Part shown: positions 13,103-25,141 of the stretch, piece by piece | Layout: every line of letters starts with the position of its first letter | How positions within the stretch are numbered: the stretch's first letter is position 1 | DNA from: Ichthyophonus hoferi | Lineage: Eukaryota; Opisthokonta; Ichthyosporea; Ichthyophonida; Ichthyophonidae | NCBI GenBank assembly: GCA_002751075.1 | Contig: NAOQ01000308.1 | Location: 32,196-86,908 of the forward strand | DNA length: 54,713 nt | Direction of reading: 5' to 3' | Notes under the pieces: model-generated | Told to the model about the DNA's origin: nothing | Seen by the model: only the letters and a program-made list of their open reading frames with translations | Databases searched by the model: none | Translations under genes and position numbers: made by a program

Positions 13103-16100
13103 TAATGATAATAAACTATATATGTATATATAATAATGAAATATATATGTAGTATTCCAACCCTACCTATCTCCCTTACCTACCTCTACACAGGCTGCCT
13201 TTTGATTGGCCTTGCTGCTCTGCCCGGGAAATAAAACATATCTATATGAAGAGAATAAAAATAGGTAGCCAATAGGGACACATTTTAATTGCATTATATT
13301 TGTTTATCCCACTTTAGCCCACTATCTAACTGAGATTGATAATTAAGATATATAAAAATATGCATACAGGCACAAACCAATATTTGAATATATTATATAT
13401 ACTTATAGTGTAACTAATTATATATTTATGTACTATAGATGTTTACACACCTCTATAATAATCGGATTTACTACGTCAATCAGAACCTCCGACTATGTTC
13501 CTATTGTAATAACACACTTTATCATGGAATGTCATTGATTTTAAAATATTATATGCGAGATGTAATTCAATAATTATCTTATATGACTATACGTTTAGCT
13601 ACTGTCAGTTTTATTGGGATAATATATCCAACAATATCATTATAGACTTAATTAAATTATAGTAATTTTATTTGTTAATTTTTAAGTACTATTTCTGAGA
13701 ATTTAATCTTTTCCATTATCCACATGTATGTTGTCAATATAATACCTAATTGGGCCAATCATATCATTTATTGATGTACACTATTTCATGGGTAATAACA
13801 CATAGAATGTGCATATTTTTAAAGTTACCCGCATAAAAGCAGTCTAATTATATAATTATCACCCTAATAATCAATAGATAAACTTTGTTAATTACTCGGT
13901 TTACCTACAAAAAAATCAATATAAATAACAGTTATATAAACAAAACAAAAAAATTCAATTGGTTAGGGTAATTTATAATTCACTTTAAACCACTTTAGAT
14001 AGGCCAATAAATGCGATATGCATGATAGACAGATAGACAAGCTGATCTATTGAATTAATAATTTACCAAAGAACATAGATACTAGCATTTTATAGATAAC
14101 TTGGTAAAGAAGTTCAGAAAGACCGGATATTAATAAAGCAGAAATTAATACATAAATAGAAAAATATAATTGAATTCTTACCTTTTATAAAATTCATTGT
14201 ATGCTATTCTACTCGAATATCCTGCTGCTGATATCTTTATTGTTTCCATGACACCACAGGCTTTTAATTGGTTCCAAACATAAGATAGATGAAATTGATT
14301 GGATGATTGTATGGGATTTGGTTGGATACAGCGGACATAGTGTGTGTTGGTGGTTTTTAAGATTGTCATTAAAGAGGATAGAGATTTCTGATTGGATAAT
14401 GAGGGATTACTGTCTGTATATAGTATATGGTAATAGATTAAAATCTACGGTAGTGTGGTGTAGTATAGTGCAGTGTTAATTTGTATGATTGAGTTAATAA
14501 CAATATATATGTAGAATATAAAGAGGACTCTGTTCTACCTATCAATACTACATTATCGCTAATTATTTAATTATTTGATATGAACTATAAATAGAGTTTC
14601 CTTTTTCTTCACCTAAATACAATTTTATGATTAAATCGTCTTAATTGGTCATTGAGTACCACTACCATTAAATTACTTTTAGGAGTAAGCATTATATAAT
14701 GAGGAAGATAATTAAAGATAATTAAGATACCAACCCTGAATTGGTAGCCTACTGTATGACATTTTCTGATTGGCTTAGGAGGCGTGTCTGAAGTAATTGT
14801 AGGCTTGATGGGGTCAAAGAGATGACGTAAGAAAGGTTCTCTGTGGGGTAGGTTGGGACAAGATAGTCAATTGTGGGATAGATATATATATAAATGGATA
14901 GATATACTCGATATATACAGAATTGGTATGTAAATGGAAATATAAAAAAAATAATTATGGACATTATAGACAGTACATTCAACTAAAACATACATGGGGT
15001 ACCTATTAACAGTTCACTACAAACGCTACATAAATTTCACACATATACCAACACTCTTACCTGCTAGCCCTCATGGTGTTGAGCAACGCCTCGGCTATTG
15101 TATCTGTATTTTTGGCTATAAACTCCCTACTATCATAAATCACTGGGTGCCCATAGTGCTTGATTGAAAATAGTCCCCGCTGGGTACTAAAGCGGGGTAC
15201 AATAAAATACTGTGCCAATAGAACGTTGGCATTAAATTAAAGAAAAGATTAATATCTGACAAGATATGGATAATGTTTAACAATGATTTGACTGCGTTGC
15301 ATACTAAAATACTATTCTAATAAAAAGTTAGAAGGAAAATGAAAATGAAAAATCAAATTGGAAAAATCCTAATATTTGATTGTAATGTGACTGTGTTGTA
15401 TGCTAAAACGAGTTTGCAAAAAGCAATTATGCCAATAAAAGGTTAAGAACAGAATTAAAGAAAAAGATACAATTGACATAAATAAATAAAATAAAATAAA
15501 ATAAATTTATATAAATACAAATATAAAAAAAAAGAAAAAAAAAAGAAAGAAAATAATAACCAGTAGGGGGCAGAAGTTAAAATGGTTGAAGCAACATATT
15601 AATAGTTATTGGATAATATGCCTTAACTTCTCCTTATAACCATTTGCTCATTTCTCTTATAATTCATTAATAATTTATTTTTTGACATGTATGTTTATTA
15701 TTACACATTCCCCTCTATACATATATACATACATGCCTGTATATGTGCAGATCTATATGATATATACTCCATTATATATAGTAATTCCAGCCCCTTACCT
15801 CGTGTGAACCAAATCTCTGATAAAGTTTATTGACCCAATTGATGCTCGAGCACTAAGGGGTTAATAAAAATAAGCCAATCAAAGGCATTACAACAATTAG
15901 GAAATATGCATTAGAAATATAAAAGAAAACAATTTAATAAATAATACTAATTGGTAATTATAGAAGTTATGTAGTTTATGTAGCTCCTAATATCGCGTTT
16001 AAGGTTTAATATATATTTTAATGGCAAAATAACATTAGCTTGGGATTTATTCTTTTAACCTTGTTATATAAAGCTTTCCTATTGGGCATATTACAATTTC

Positions 16101-19100
16101 TGATTAACTAATGTTTAATGGGTAAAAGATTCAATTAATTATGAGGCCTTGTTTTTTTAAAATGAAATATAATGTGAATATGTATACATGTTATTGGTCA
16201 GCCAGGTTTTATTTGAATTTATCGGGAGGGCGGGGAATATAGAGCTAAGTATGGAAATAGAATCAATTTTAGTAATCAATGGGTAGTTATGTCTAAATGA
16301 TCACATGACATATCATACATTTGATAGGGCGCATTCCTCGTCTAGAGATGGAAAAATGCCTTTTTCAATCAAATCAACACAGGGCAAATTGTCAACAAAC
16401 CTGAAAATATAATTAACTGTAAGGTCAATACGTGCTTTGTTTAAAAACAAATCTGTGTGGTTATGTCTGTATGATAATAAAGAAAATCGGTAGTTAAGAT
16501 AATAAATTGAATAGAACATAGAGTAATAAATATATTAAAATGTAAATATAGTAGGGTTATTATTATGATTATTATTATTATTATTATTGCAATTATTATT
16601 ACTATTGTAATTACTATACTATGACTATTTTTGCATGCATAACCACATGCATACATACATAACAATGTCAAGAATGATTAGTTATTTCTCCTATAACAAA
16701 CTTTTAATATTATTTTAAAACAACTTTGTTTATCAATCAGGCTAATATCAAAGAAGAAATTAAAACCCTACCCAATAAAGGACCATTGTATACCCTCTTC
16801 CATATAGATCCTTTGTTCTTGTGCAAGAATTTGTTGATTAAAAAGTCTTTGCAGGTTCTCATTGGCGTAATTAATACAAAATTGTTCAAAACTATTCTTG
16901 CTAAGTCTTTCAAACCCTGTCATATCTAATATTCCTATAAATAGCGGTCCAGAAGAAGCCTTGAGTGATTGGTTAATCTAGGAAATGAAAGGAGGAAAAT
17001 GTTACCCATAGGCCAATCACATCTATATTGGTACTGTGTTTAATACCAGAGGGTAAAAACAAATGAGGACAAACAAGATGCTTTAATTAGGTTTTCTATA
17101 AACAATTACAATATGATACTATTCATTGATAGGATAACTTGAACCTCATATACCAATTAGGGCTGGGGTGGGTTGAAATGAAGCCTTGAACCTTTTATAT
17201 ATATTATGTCTTGACACCTTGTAATTTATGCAAATATGATTTGAAACTATGTTATGCTATATTATAAAAGATAACAAATAGGATAATGTAATTGATCAAA
17301 TAAATTTCTTTTAAAAAATTATGCTTAAAATAAAACGGATAATAGAATTAATATACATCGTATATATGGATAGGCATAATTCGATTGATGTTTATTTGTG
17401 GTATGATCCTGCTCTAATAGAGTGGAAATATCTATGTATGGTAGTATTGTATTGGGTATATGTACGCTATACCAATAGGAATTAAGAACTATATGTTAAA
17501 AAAAGGTTACTAAAACTATCTTGGAATATGGTTTCCAATTTTCAATTAATCTGGAACTATGTATAGGCAGTGCAAACACACAATACTATATAGTTAGGTT
17601 ATATGGGTTATATCTATAATGACATATTATTGAATAGATGACTTGCGGTTTTTAATGTTATATTAAAATACTTTTAAACCATTTCTTTTATAGCAATAAT
17701 TCACATATTGCATATATAAATATAGGTTTTGAATATTATAGTTGAGTTTATTTATATAAATTTACTCATATGTACACACAACGTACCTTGGATACTATCC
17801 AATCAAATAGTCGTTGATAAATAATTTTAGCTAATGAATCGCGTGCCATTAAACTTTGTTGTTCCGTCATCTGAGGTGTAGAACAAAAATGGTAAGCAAT
17901 TAAAAGTTATAATTGGTCTGATAAATTAAATAAGCTTTAATGATAGGCACAACAAAACAATAATATTATATAATTAATCCAATTGATTTTAATAGTATGT
18001 ATCTAAAGTAATGTTATAATAAAACATGAGATAATAAGGTGTTCCTTGCTTAGCTAAAAATATAATTTGCCAGATATAAACCAATAAAATGTTTTTTAAA
18101 AAGAATCTAGTCTTAATCATACTCCAATCTGATCATGGTAGATCCATCCAATCAAAATTTACCATCTTCTTTAGAACTTCCTTTCCCGCCACTAATCTCT
18201 TAAAAGACAGCCACGTGACTAAATCTTTGGACGATACAGCCAATAAACGGGAAGCATTTTGTATGTAAACATTTTGATTAGGTACCGTCGAGCCATGCAG
18301 GCCAATCACATGTATGTTTCCTAGATGAAGAATTCCTGCCAGAGTCTGAAATATCATGCGCTCTGTGATTAGAGGAAGTTAGGAACATACTGTTAGTAAT
18401 AAAAATTGATTAAGAGTAAAATTAAGAAATTAATTAAGCTTCCAATAATACTCAATCAATCATCAGTTCAGTGGTACTTACTCCATACAAAAATATAAAA
18501 TATATTACAGAATAGATATTGGTGGATATCCCAATAATATCTCTCTATAGGTAGGCGTTTTATATTCCCTGGATAATTATATAGATATACTAGGTAAGAC
18601 ACTATATATTACTATATATAACTATCTAAATAATTAATTATCTAACTATATATCTAACTATATATAATGTAGGTATATCTAACTCTCCATTAAATTATTT
18701 CTCTAACTAACTAACTATATATCTAACTATCTATTTATCTATCTATTTAACTATATATTTAAGTATATATAATCTAGGTATATCTAACTATTTATCAAGC
18801 TATTTATCTAACTTTCTATCTAACCGCTTATCTAATTATATATAATATAGGCATATCTAATTAACTATCTAGCCAACTATTTGACTAACTATCCATCTAA
18901 CTCTCTCTATATATATTAACACTATAGATAATATCTATACGCGTACCTTCAAACTCACATATATTAACCATTCTCAAAGCCCGTCGTATGTTATTTAGAC
19001 CATTCAAGTCCCGGGAATTGTTTTCTCCATTGACGCCATTCAATCCTATTCGGGGTTCTATTAGCTATATATATATATATATATGCATGTGTAATCAAAT

Positions 19101-22100
19101 ATTGATTGGATAAGGTGCTAGAACTATATCCTGCAATTTGTCATAAACTGATAATTGAGGTGGTGATAATAAACACGCCATTAAATTAGTAATTATATAT
19201 ATATATATTCACAATGAAATTAGTAGTATCCAAGCAATTATTGGCTGGCGGGGCATCCACCTTGTCTAGTATAAAGAAAATCATTGGGGTTGGTGAGGCC
19301 CCATTCCGTTTTGTCATTGGCACTTAGTTGGGCTAACATCTGCATATAAACATATATTAAAAAACATAAAAAATAATTTAACCAATATATATTAATTATT
19401 ATAACTTAAAACAAAGACACTAATTAGATAGCAAAAACAAAACCAAATGTAGAATAACTAAATAACCCTCGTTAATTGATTAATCCAATAAAACTATCCC
19501 ACCCAAATGACAATAATACGATAGAGTATGTTGAAGCAATCAACTATATTTTAATCATTGTAGTTAAGATAAAATTATAAAATGTAAAATGTAAAAAAAA
19601 AAAAAGGCAAAGAAAAGTTAATAAAATCAAACCAGGGCTAAGTTTAAAATAATTAACAAATTTGTTTGAAAATTGAAATCCTGCAATAGAGAGGGTGGGG
19701 AGTGGGGGTTATGTATTGTAAAACAAGATATTAAAAACGGTTTAAGCTAATAATGTTTTGTATTTAAAATGTTTGTTGGAATCACATGTTCAAAATAAAA
19801 TTAAACAATGAAAACAGAGAGAGAAAAAGCGATAGATAAATAAAAATAAAAAATAAATAACAAACAAACAGACTGAAAAACAAAAATAATAATAAAATAA
19901 GATGGTTTAAAGATAAAAACAAATATGAGACAGGGAGAGAGAGAGTAAAAGAAATAGAGAGAGGAAGGTGGGGTTACGTTATAAAATATGTGAAAATTGA
20001 GCTCTCCCTCTTCGTGGGAGGTCACCCGAGACTTTTCCAAACAATACGTTTGTATATGAACCCCTATTAGTTCATAGTATCTATTAAATTGAATCTGCGA
20101 TAGAGATAATGTTGGTTTGAGTGTGAGTATCTATGTATGTTTGCATATATATGGTTATTTTTGGATAACTTTTAACTATGCAGTTATAAATGCGGGCAAA
20201 ATTATATTTAGAAAAATACGTGGTCTGACATGAGTTCTACATATATAAGATCATATACATAGGTATAATTCTATAATAATGTATATGTGCAGCCTACACA
20301 CATACAAAACATATACTTAAATATATTTTGTTCTCCAGCTTTATGTAATGTGTCTGTTATATATTAATTTCTAATTACGTTAATATACATAAATATATGT
20401 AATGGTATTTAATTGGATAGAGCTCTATAAAATTTTATTTAATTACATACAACTGTAACTAATTACATTAAATTTCATATAAATATATATGATTTGTTGT
20501 CTATTTGTATATTCCCTTCTATTTTATATTTATAAATATATATAGATATACATATAAACATACACATACATATACATATACATATGCATATATTTCTTTT
20601 TTGTACAATTATACATACCTGCACTAGTTTTCCAAATCGGGAACTATTATTATTTTTAGAAGTATGTGCATTTCCCAGGGTTTCTAAAATGATAGTTGAA
20701 GCTGCAATCCTATTTTCAAACCCTGAGCTGTCTTTTTTCTCCACCTTCCCCACCGTGACAAGGTATTTCATGGCCAACTGGGAAAGAATATATCTAGACA
20801 ATCAATAGAGGTGTGTGATAATATGAAATGGTATGTTGGTATATATGTTGGTAGTATGTGTGTGTGATAGTGTAATTATATAATAGTATAATTGTGTAGT
20901 AGTATCATTGTATAATAGTATAATGGTATAGTAATACGACAGTATAATAGTATAATAATATAATAGTATAATAGTATGTTATGATAGTATGATAATTGGT
21001 ATATATATAAAACAAACATTAAAAAGCAAATAAGAAACCCAAAATAGCCATAGACGGAACATTAAGAAAGAAGAAGATAGTATCATTATTATATTATGTT
21101 CTTTTCTAATGCTTTATATAGTATTATAATACAATATGTTAAATATCAATGGCCTATTCAATTTTTTCTTTTATTTAATATACTGAGTTTAGTATGGTTT
21201 ATAATGATTAACTATTTTTTTAATAAAATTGATTCATTTACTGTGCAATTTAAAAGTTTGAAGTGCACACTGATTCACTTAGCAGTTTCTGAATATCTTG
21301 TATTTTTTTGTTTTACCAATCACCAGTATAGTTTAATTTTAAATGCTAATATATATATATTGTATTTTTTTCATTTCCTTATCAGCTTATCACAAGGTTT
21401 AATTTTTAATGAATATATATATATTAAATAATATTAATTTGCATACAACACTTTGCAACTATATAGACTATAGACTATAATTAGTTTTACATATGACATA
21501 TATGACTCATTGTTTTAAAAGACCACTTATTACTAGGATTATAGTGTTAAACTAATACCTTCCCCACCTCTATAGCCATAGATAACAATAATTAATATCA
21601 AAACACCACTAACATCCTCCCACTTTCTTGATTGCCAACAATAGCACAGCTAATAATATTAATAACTTTAATGATACACAACTTAACATAATGATTGGCT
21701 ATGCGGGGAAATTAAAAATTAAGCAAGTTACATTTAAACTTTTATTTAAATCTTATATGAGCAATGCAAACAAGCTTCAATTCAGCACGACCAATAATAT
21801 ATATTAAATTTTAAATAATAATTGCCCACTAACCTTAGCGGTAAAGGTTTTTCCCGCACCACTTTCTCCACTAATAATGATAGATTGACTTTGCTTATAT
21901 CGTTGAAGGCTGTCAAAGGTACTCTGAGAATGATTTAGAGAGAAGGAACCAAAATTAAAAATTAAAAATCTTTTTTAAAAGGATTGTGTTATTTATAGAT
22001 GCATAGTAAAATACTGAGGAATATATATAAAGGGTTTACAGCATCTTTAAAATGGGTTCTTTGACCAATGTTTAAATCTAATATTCTTTTTAAAAAATTA

Positions 22101-22677
22101 TGGTTTTGAATAATTATACACTATGGGCACTTATAAGGCAGATTTATATGATTTTAAACATTTATATAGACATGAGCTTCATTTTATTATAGAATAATAT
22201 GTGTGGTTTTATACAAATTTACTTATGTGTATGTGTACACTTAATATATATTATATTATATTATGCTATACCATATCATACTATACCATACCATACCATA
22301 TCATATCATATCATATCATATTCTATCATCATATACCATACTCTATAATACCCCATCCTATCCCACCATATTTCCCACACTACCTCTGCCACTCCGTAAA
22401 TATGTGGCTCCATGTCGTCCTTCTTTTGCCCTCTATAAGTCATAAGCAGGTCATCGTTATATAGGCTGGGAAGTGACTTGATTGGATTGATTGCTATAAA
22501 TACAATACCTAGTATAGGATAAAGAGGGATGAAATAATTGCAAAAAGATAACAGGGGTTAAAAATATTAATACTAAGAGATATAATATATACTACTCTAT
22601 ACACAACAATATATTACATACTACTATATACATAATAATATAGTATATACACTACTATATACGTAATAATGTAATAC

Positions 22678-22720
<43 letters not shown>

Positions 22721-23865
22721 CACATAACCATCCACTTCTGTCCTCGTTTCCTTTTGCTCCTACCCACACCCTATTAATAAATTAAACTGTTCAATATATA
22801 GCACTTTACTATGCTATCTTATACCATAGCAGACTTACATATATTTATAAATACTATTATTTATAAACTGTATATATTTATATACCTGAATATGTGTAAG
22901 GTATACCCAAAAGGAATCGCGTTTTAAGACAATGGAGTACAGAGGGTTCATTAAGGTAATTAAGATTAATTAAATCCTCCACCAGAGATTGGTTCTCGTC
23001 ATTGCATAAAGGGGGCCAATTTCCCTTCACACTACAGTTATGTATTTCTTTCTGTGTTGTTTAAATAAAAATATGTATTATTACTATATTTAATATGAAT
23101 TATTAGTATTTATAGTGTGTGGGTATATGAAATTCAAATTTATAGTAGACAAATATAGACAAATGGATGAAGTAAGAATAATTTGTAATAAAAATATGCA
23201 ATAGAATATAATGGTATACAGAATAATATTAGATTTAAAAAACAATGTGATAAGAGGTATATTTAAATATAACAATACATAATAATGCACGACATAATAT
23301 AAAATGGGATAGGGTAGGATAATACAATATAATATAAAGGAGGTTATAATAGGACTTTATATAACATAATATAAAATGGGATATATATACTACATTAAAT
23401 GCATTTCACAGAAAGCATACATAAGGAAATATTTTGTGTATAAAGATAAAATGATAACTAGATCTTTTTGTAACTCTTACATAAAACAATACTTATAAAT
23501 TTTGGTTTTATTATATTTCAAATATTTAAAAATGTGTATTTGATCAGATTAAAATAAGTTATAACATAATTCTAAAAACAAAAATTAAAACTAAACATAT
23601 ACATACAGTTCCATCAGCATATTTAAATATACACTCGTTCTCATTCACAGTGTAAATTTCAGCTTGCACCCATGTATCTACCAGCCCTTTCACCCATATA
23701 TTGACACCCTGTAAGTCACAGTAATGTTATATATATGTATGCGTACGGGAGTAGCAAATTAAAAGTAACAGGTATAAAGTGATGCTCATATCTAGTACGA
23801 TTCCAAGCCTAAACTGGTCCCAATTGCTTCTCTACAATAGGTTTAATTACGGTTTTTTCGGCCAT
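985..23865 (-). CDS. MYO5: Class V myosin heavy chain, about 2,100 aa, 33 or more coding exons
   Basis: Actin-based cargo motor of the myosin V/XI type: the ATPase motor walks on F-actin, the IQ neck binds calmodulin-type light chains, and the DIL tail binds organelle or vesicle adaptors. I traced 33 exons on the minus strand from the ATG at 23863-23865 to a TAA at 985-987. The ATG has an in-frame stop upstream. Reading phase is kept at every junction except one after the giant exon, where a small extra exon is needed. Domains in order: SH3-like N-terminus (residues about 18-51), motor (about 75-755) with GESGAGKT P-loop and NNNSSRFGK switch I, two clear IQ motifs and one weak, a short Lys/Glu-rich coil, an 825-residue Ser/Thr/Asn-rich linker, and a DIL domain to the C-terminus. 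Animal myosin V proteins are usually about 1,800 aa with six IQs and a long coiled coil, so the neck is short and the linker unusual. Family assignment is secure; exact ends of a few exons are not. Confidence 0.93.
3425..3535. repeat. Pentamer-like tandem repeat (CCCTATTCTA type)
   Basis: Imperfect 5/10-bp units of CCCTA/TTCTA and TACCCTATCT lie directly beside the DIL exon at 3549-3769. They grade into TATAT repeats toward 3330. No gene is seen in 3000-3540 apart from this. Confidence 0.7.
6938..6950 (-). other. MYO5: Candidate myosin V microexon (13 nt)
   Basis: Exon 25 ends with one spare base and exon 26 needs two, so an exon of length 1 modulo 3 must lie between 6005 and 7304. Here a TTATTATAG acceptor, 13 nt and a GTGAGT donor fit the phase and read IEWCKEN across the joins. 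Other tiny candidates exist, for example near 6549-6558, so this choice is tentative. Confidence 0.25.
7305..9780 (-). other. MYO5: Myosin V giant linker exon 25 (2,476 nt)
   Basis: One exon, acceptor at 9781-9782 and donor GTGAGT at 7299-7304, codes about 825 residues between the short coil and the DIL tail. The sequence is low in hydrophobic residues and rich in Ser, Thr, Asn, Pro and Lys, with runs such as [10 protein letters not shown]. It has no domain I recognise and is probably disordered. It enters in phase 0, in frame with exon 24. The frame reads six codons past the donor before a stop, so it could be mistaken for a terminal exon; the downstream DIL exons show that it is internal. 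The exon is dense in CCAAT/ATTGG words (about 21 counted by eye). Confidence 0.85.
10283..10853 (-). other. MYO5: Myosin V short coiled-coil exons 23-24
   Basis: Exon 23 (10709-10853) codes a Glu/Lys/Arg/Leu-rich stretch with a heptad look ([14 protein letters not shown], then [10 protein letters not shown]). Exon 24 (10283-10356) codes 25 polar residues. Together they give about 73 residues. This is the only candidate dimerising coil found between the neck and the tail, whereas canonical myosin V has several hundred residues of coil. Confidence 0.75.
10921..11222. repeat. Degenerate pentanucleotide tandem repeat in a myosin intron
   Basis: About 300 bp of imperfect 5-bp units of the type TATGG, TATGA and TATGT run between exons 22 and 23. 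The repeat leaves long stop-free stretches in some frames (His/Tyr/Ile-rich translations), which are not genes. Confidence 0.85.
11341..12344 (-). other. MYO5: Myosin V neck: IQ-motif exons 20-22
   Basis: Exon 20 (12239-12344) holds an IQ motif, [18 protein letters not shown], of form IQxxxRxxxxR/K. Exon 21 (11944-12018) holds a second, [18 protein letters not shown], split from its leading residues at the exon border. Exon 22 (11341-11517) opens with a third, decayed repeat (ICIQ then no basic pair) and runs into polar, Lys/Gln-rich sequence. Vertebrate myosin V has six IQ repeats. Only two convincing ones here imply a lever arm about a third as long, unless small exons were missed in the 640-900-bp introns. 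Confidence 0.85.
12828..12882. repeat. (AAT)n microsatellite
   Basis: About 18 near-perfect ATA/AAT triplets lie in the myosin intron between exons 18 and 19. A shorter run is repeated at 12970-12986 and 13043-13058. Confidence 0.95.
12954..13074. other. 25-N assembly gap flanked by an identical 48-bp direct duplicate
   Basis: Positions 12954-13001 and 13027-13074 carry the same 48 bases (starting GTATACATGTGTAATG), on either side of a 25-N run at 13002-13026. This is what two unmerged overlapping contig ends would look like. The gap is intronic and does not touch coding sequence. Confidence 0.85.
22256..22375. repeat. CATAT/CCATA pentamer repeat beside a motor exon
   Basis: Imperfect 5-bp units (ACCATATCAT and relatives) fill about 120 bp and end a few bases before the myosin exon at 22384-22508. 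Similar pentamer tracts lie at 5560-5820, 7050-7160, 12560-12640 and 20830-20990. Confidence 0.75.
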
Positions 23866-24322
23866 TGCAAAGAGCTGGATTGGGTTGACGTAATGGATTG
23901 TTAACTTGTGTACGCTTTGGTTAACCTATTAGTTTCATAACTTGGTTTTATTTTTACCCTAATAGTTCAGATCATTTTAATTAAACTAATAAAATATTAA
24001 ACTCTTTGTTGTAACTCGACACTTTCTTACCCATCTATTTGCAGCAAGATACATTATTATAAGGTTATTCGTTTTTGCACTCATCATAATTAAAAAATAC
24101 TATTTTAATGGCCACCTAACAGGAAAAATAACAGCTAAGATGGATTTGGTTTATCATAACTGTGTGATCATATTAGCAGTAGTAGTTTTGGTTCAATGAC
24201 TAATGGCATTATATTTGTAACTAGAAATTGGCCCAAAAAGAACAGAGAAGTGGGTAGAAAAATGATTTACTAAGACTGGTTCAAGAAACTGTGTATTGAG
24301 AAAAACAAAAACAAAAGAATAA

Positions 24323-24382
24323 CTACCTCTTTGTACAAAGACATGTTTACGAGATCGCCTGGTATCATAAAGGAGTCAACAC
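24323..24382 (-). other. Possible exon of unknown gene
   Basis: On the minus strand an AG is followed by a reading frame VDSFMIPGDLVNMSLYKE and a GTAGTT donor. The stretch is richer in GC than its surroundings. It could be a further 5' exon of the myosin gene, since the phase would suit a join to an AG at 23877, or belong to a separate small gene. I do not recognise the peptide. Confidence 0.2.
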
Positions 24383-24598
24383 CCCTTAGTTTGGTCTCGG
24401 GGCAGTTTATATTTTATTATCTATAATTATTTATATATTGTTTTCCTTGAAAAATGGCTTTTGTATTAGATTTATCACTATTCCGCCAATATATATAAAT
24501 ATCATATTTATCTAAGGTTCTAAAATACATATATGTATTTAAATATTTAAAAGAATAATAATAGTAATTTTTTTGGGACCAAGATAGAAAGGTAAAGC

Positions 24599-24900
24599 TT
24601 TATTGTTGAAGTAGCTATTATATCATAGCACTAAGGTCGTGAGTGGATTACAATGGCGACATCTAATGAAAGATGAGCATGGGAGAACTTAGATCAACGA
24701 CTCGTGGCCAATTCTCCTAATAGCCAATCACTATATTGATCGATTTTAACTAACATATGTATTGGTCAATTGCAAATTTGTAGATTCTGCTGCCCAATTA
24801 ACACTACATCTCTGGAATTTTTATCCACTAAAACAAGTTGTTGGGTGGTCGAGCTGGTATTGGATCGGCAGTAGGCAGGGTGTATAAGTATGGCTGACAT
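24599..24900 (-). CDS. Small hypothetical minus-strand unit: 44-codon ORF plus AATAAA
   Basis: An ATG at 24898-24900 opens a 44-codon frame that ends at 24766-24768, and an AATAAA on the same strand lies at 24599-24604. The peptide is unremarkable (it contains QQLVLVDKNSRDVVLIGQQ) and I recognise no family. The segment has higher GC and fewer homopolymers than its flanks, which is why I list it. It may equally be an exon of a larger gene or chance. Confidence 0.2.
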
Positions 24901-25141
24901 GGTTTCGAAGGCTGTATCCTTACAAAAATAATATATAGGAAAAACTAAAATGCGGGACTCATTTATCTTTTAATATTTATTATTATCTACGATGTGTTTT
25001 ATCGAAATATGCAGAAAATAAATTGTAAATATGAAAAATGCATTGTTCTTACTTTTGCAAATTTGTATATATTTTATATCTTGGGAAGCCAATAAAGTGT
25101 TCTCATTCTGTAATATATACGGTGGGTAATCTGAACCGTCA

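Larger units (their letters stand above)
12696..23865 (-). other. MYO5: Myosin V N-terminus and motor-domain exons 1-19
   Basis: Exons, in coding order: 23815-23865, 23607-23708, 22886-23051, 22384-22508, 21834-21923, 20619-20777, 19978-20094, 19261-19339, 18947-19057, 18163-18362, 17787-17870, 16772-16977, 16319-16400, 15799-15852, 15061-15209, 14731-14840, 14182-14413, 13184-13241, 12696-12790. Exon 2 carries the SH3-like sequence ([15 protein letters not shown]). Exon 5 has the P-loop (about residues 167-174) and exon 6 switch I (about 220-228). Exon 10 has the [10 protein letters not shown] helix. Exon 12 has switch II as DMTGFE, where most myosins have DIxGFE, followed by [12 protein letters not shown]. 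Exon 17 has HYVRCIQPN and [18 protein letters not shown], a hallmark of the class V motor. Exon 19 is the converter ([15 protein letters not shown]). All phases agree. Confidence 0.92.
23866..25141. other. Region upstream of the myosin V start
   Basis: This 1.3-kb stretch between the myosin start codon and the tRNA has no secure gene. It holds weak minus-strand coding candidates at 24323-24382 and 24766-24900 and an AATAAA at 24599-24604 (minus), listed separately. The myosin promoter should lie here, but I see no clear core element. Confidence 0.5.

Noticed and set aside
18590-18920. TATCTAACTA-rich stretch as a gene or RNA
   Set aside because: Simple tetramer-like (CTAT/CTAA) low-complexity intron sequence without coding or folding signal.
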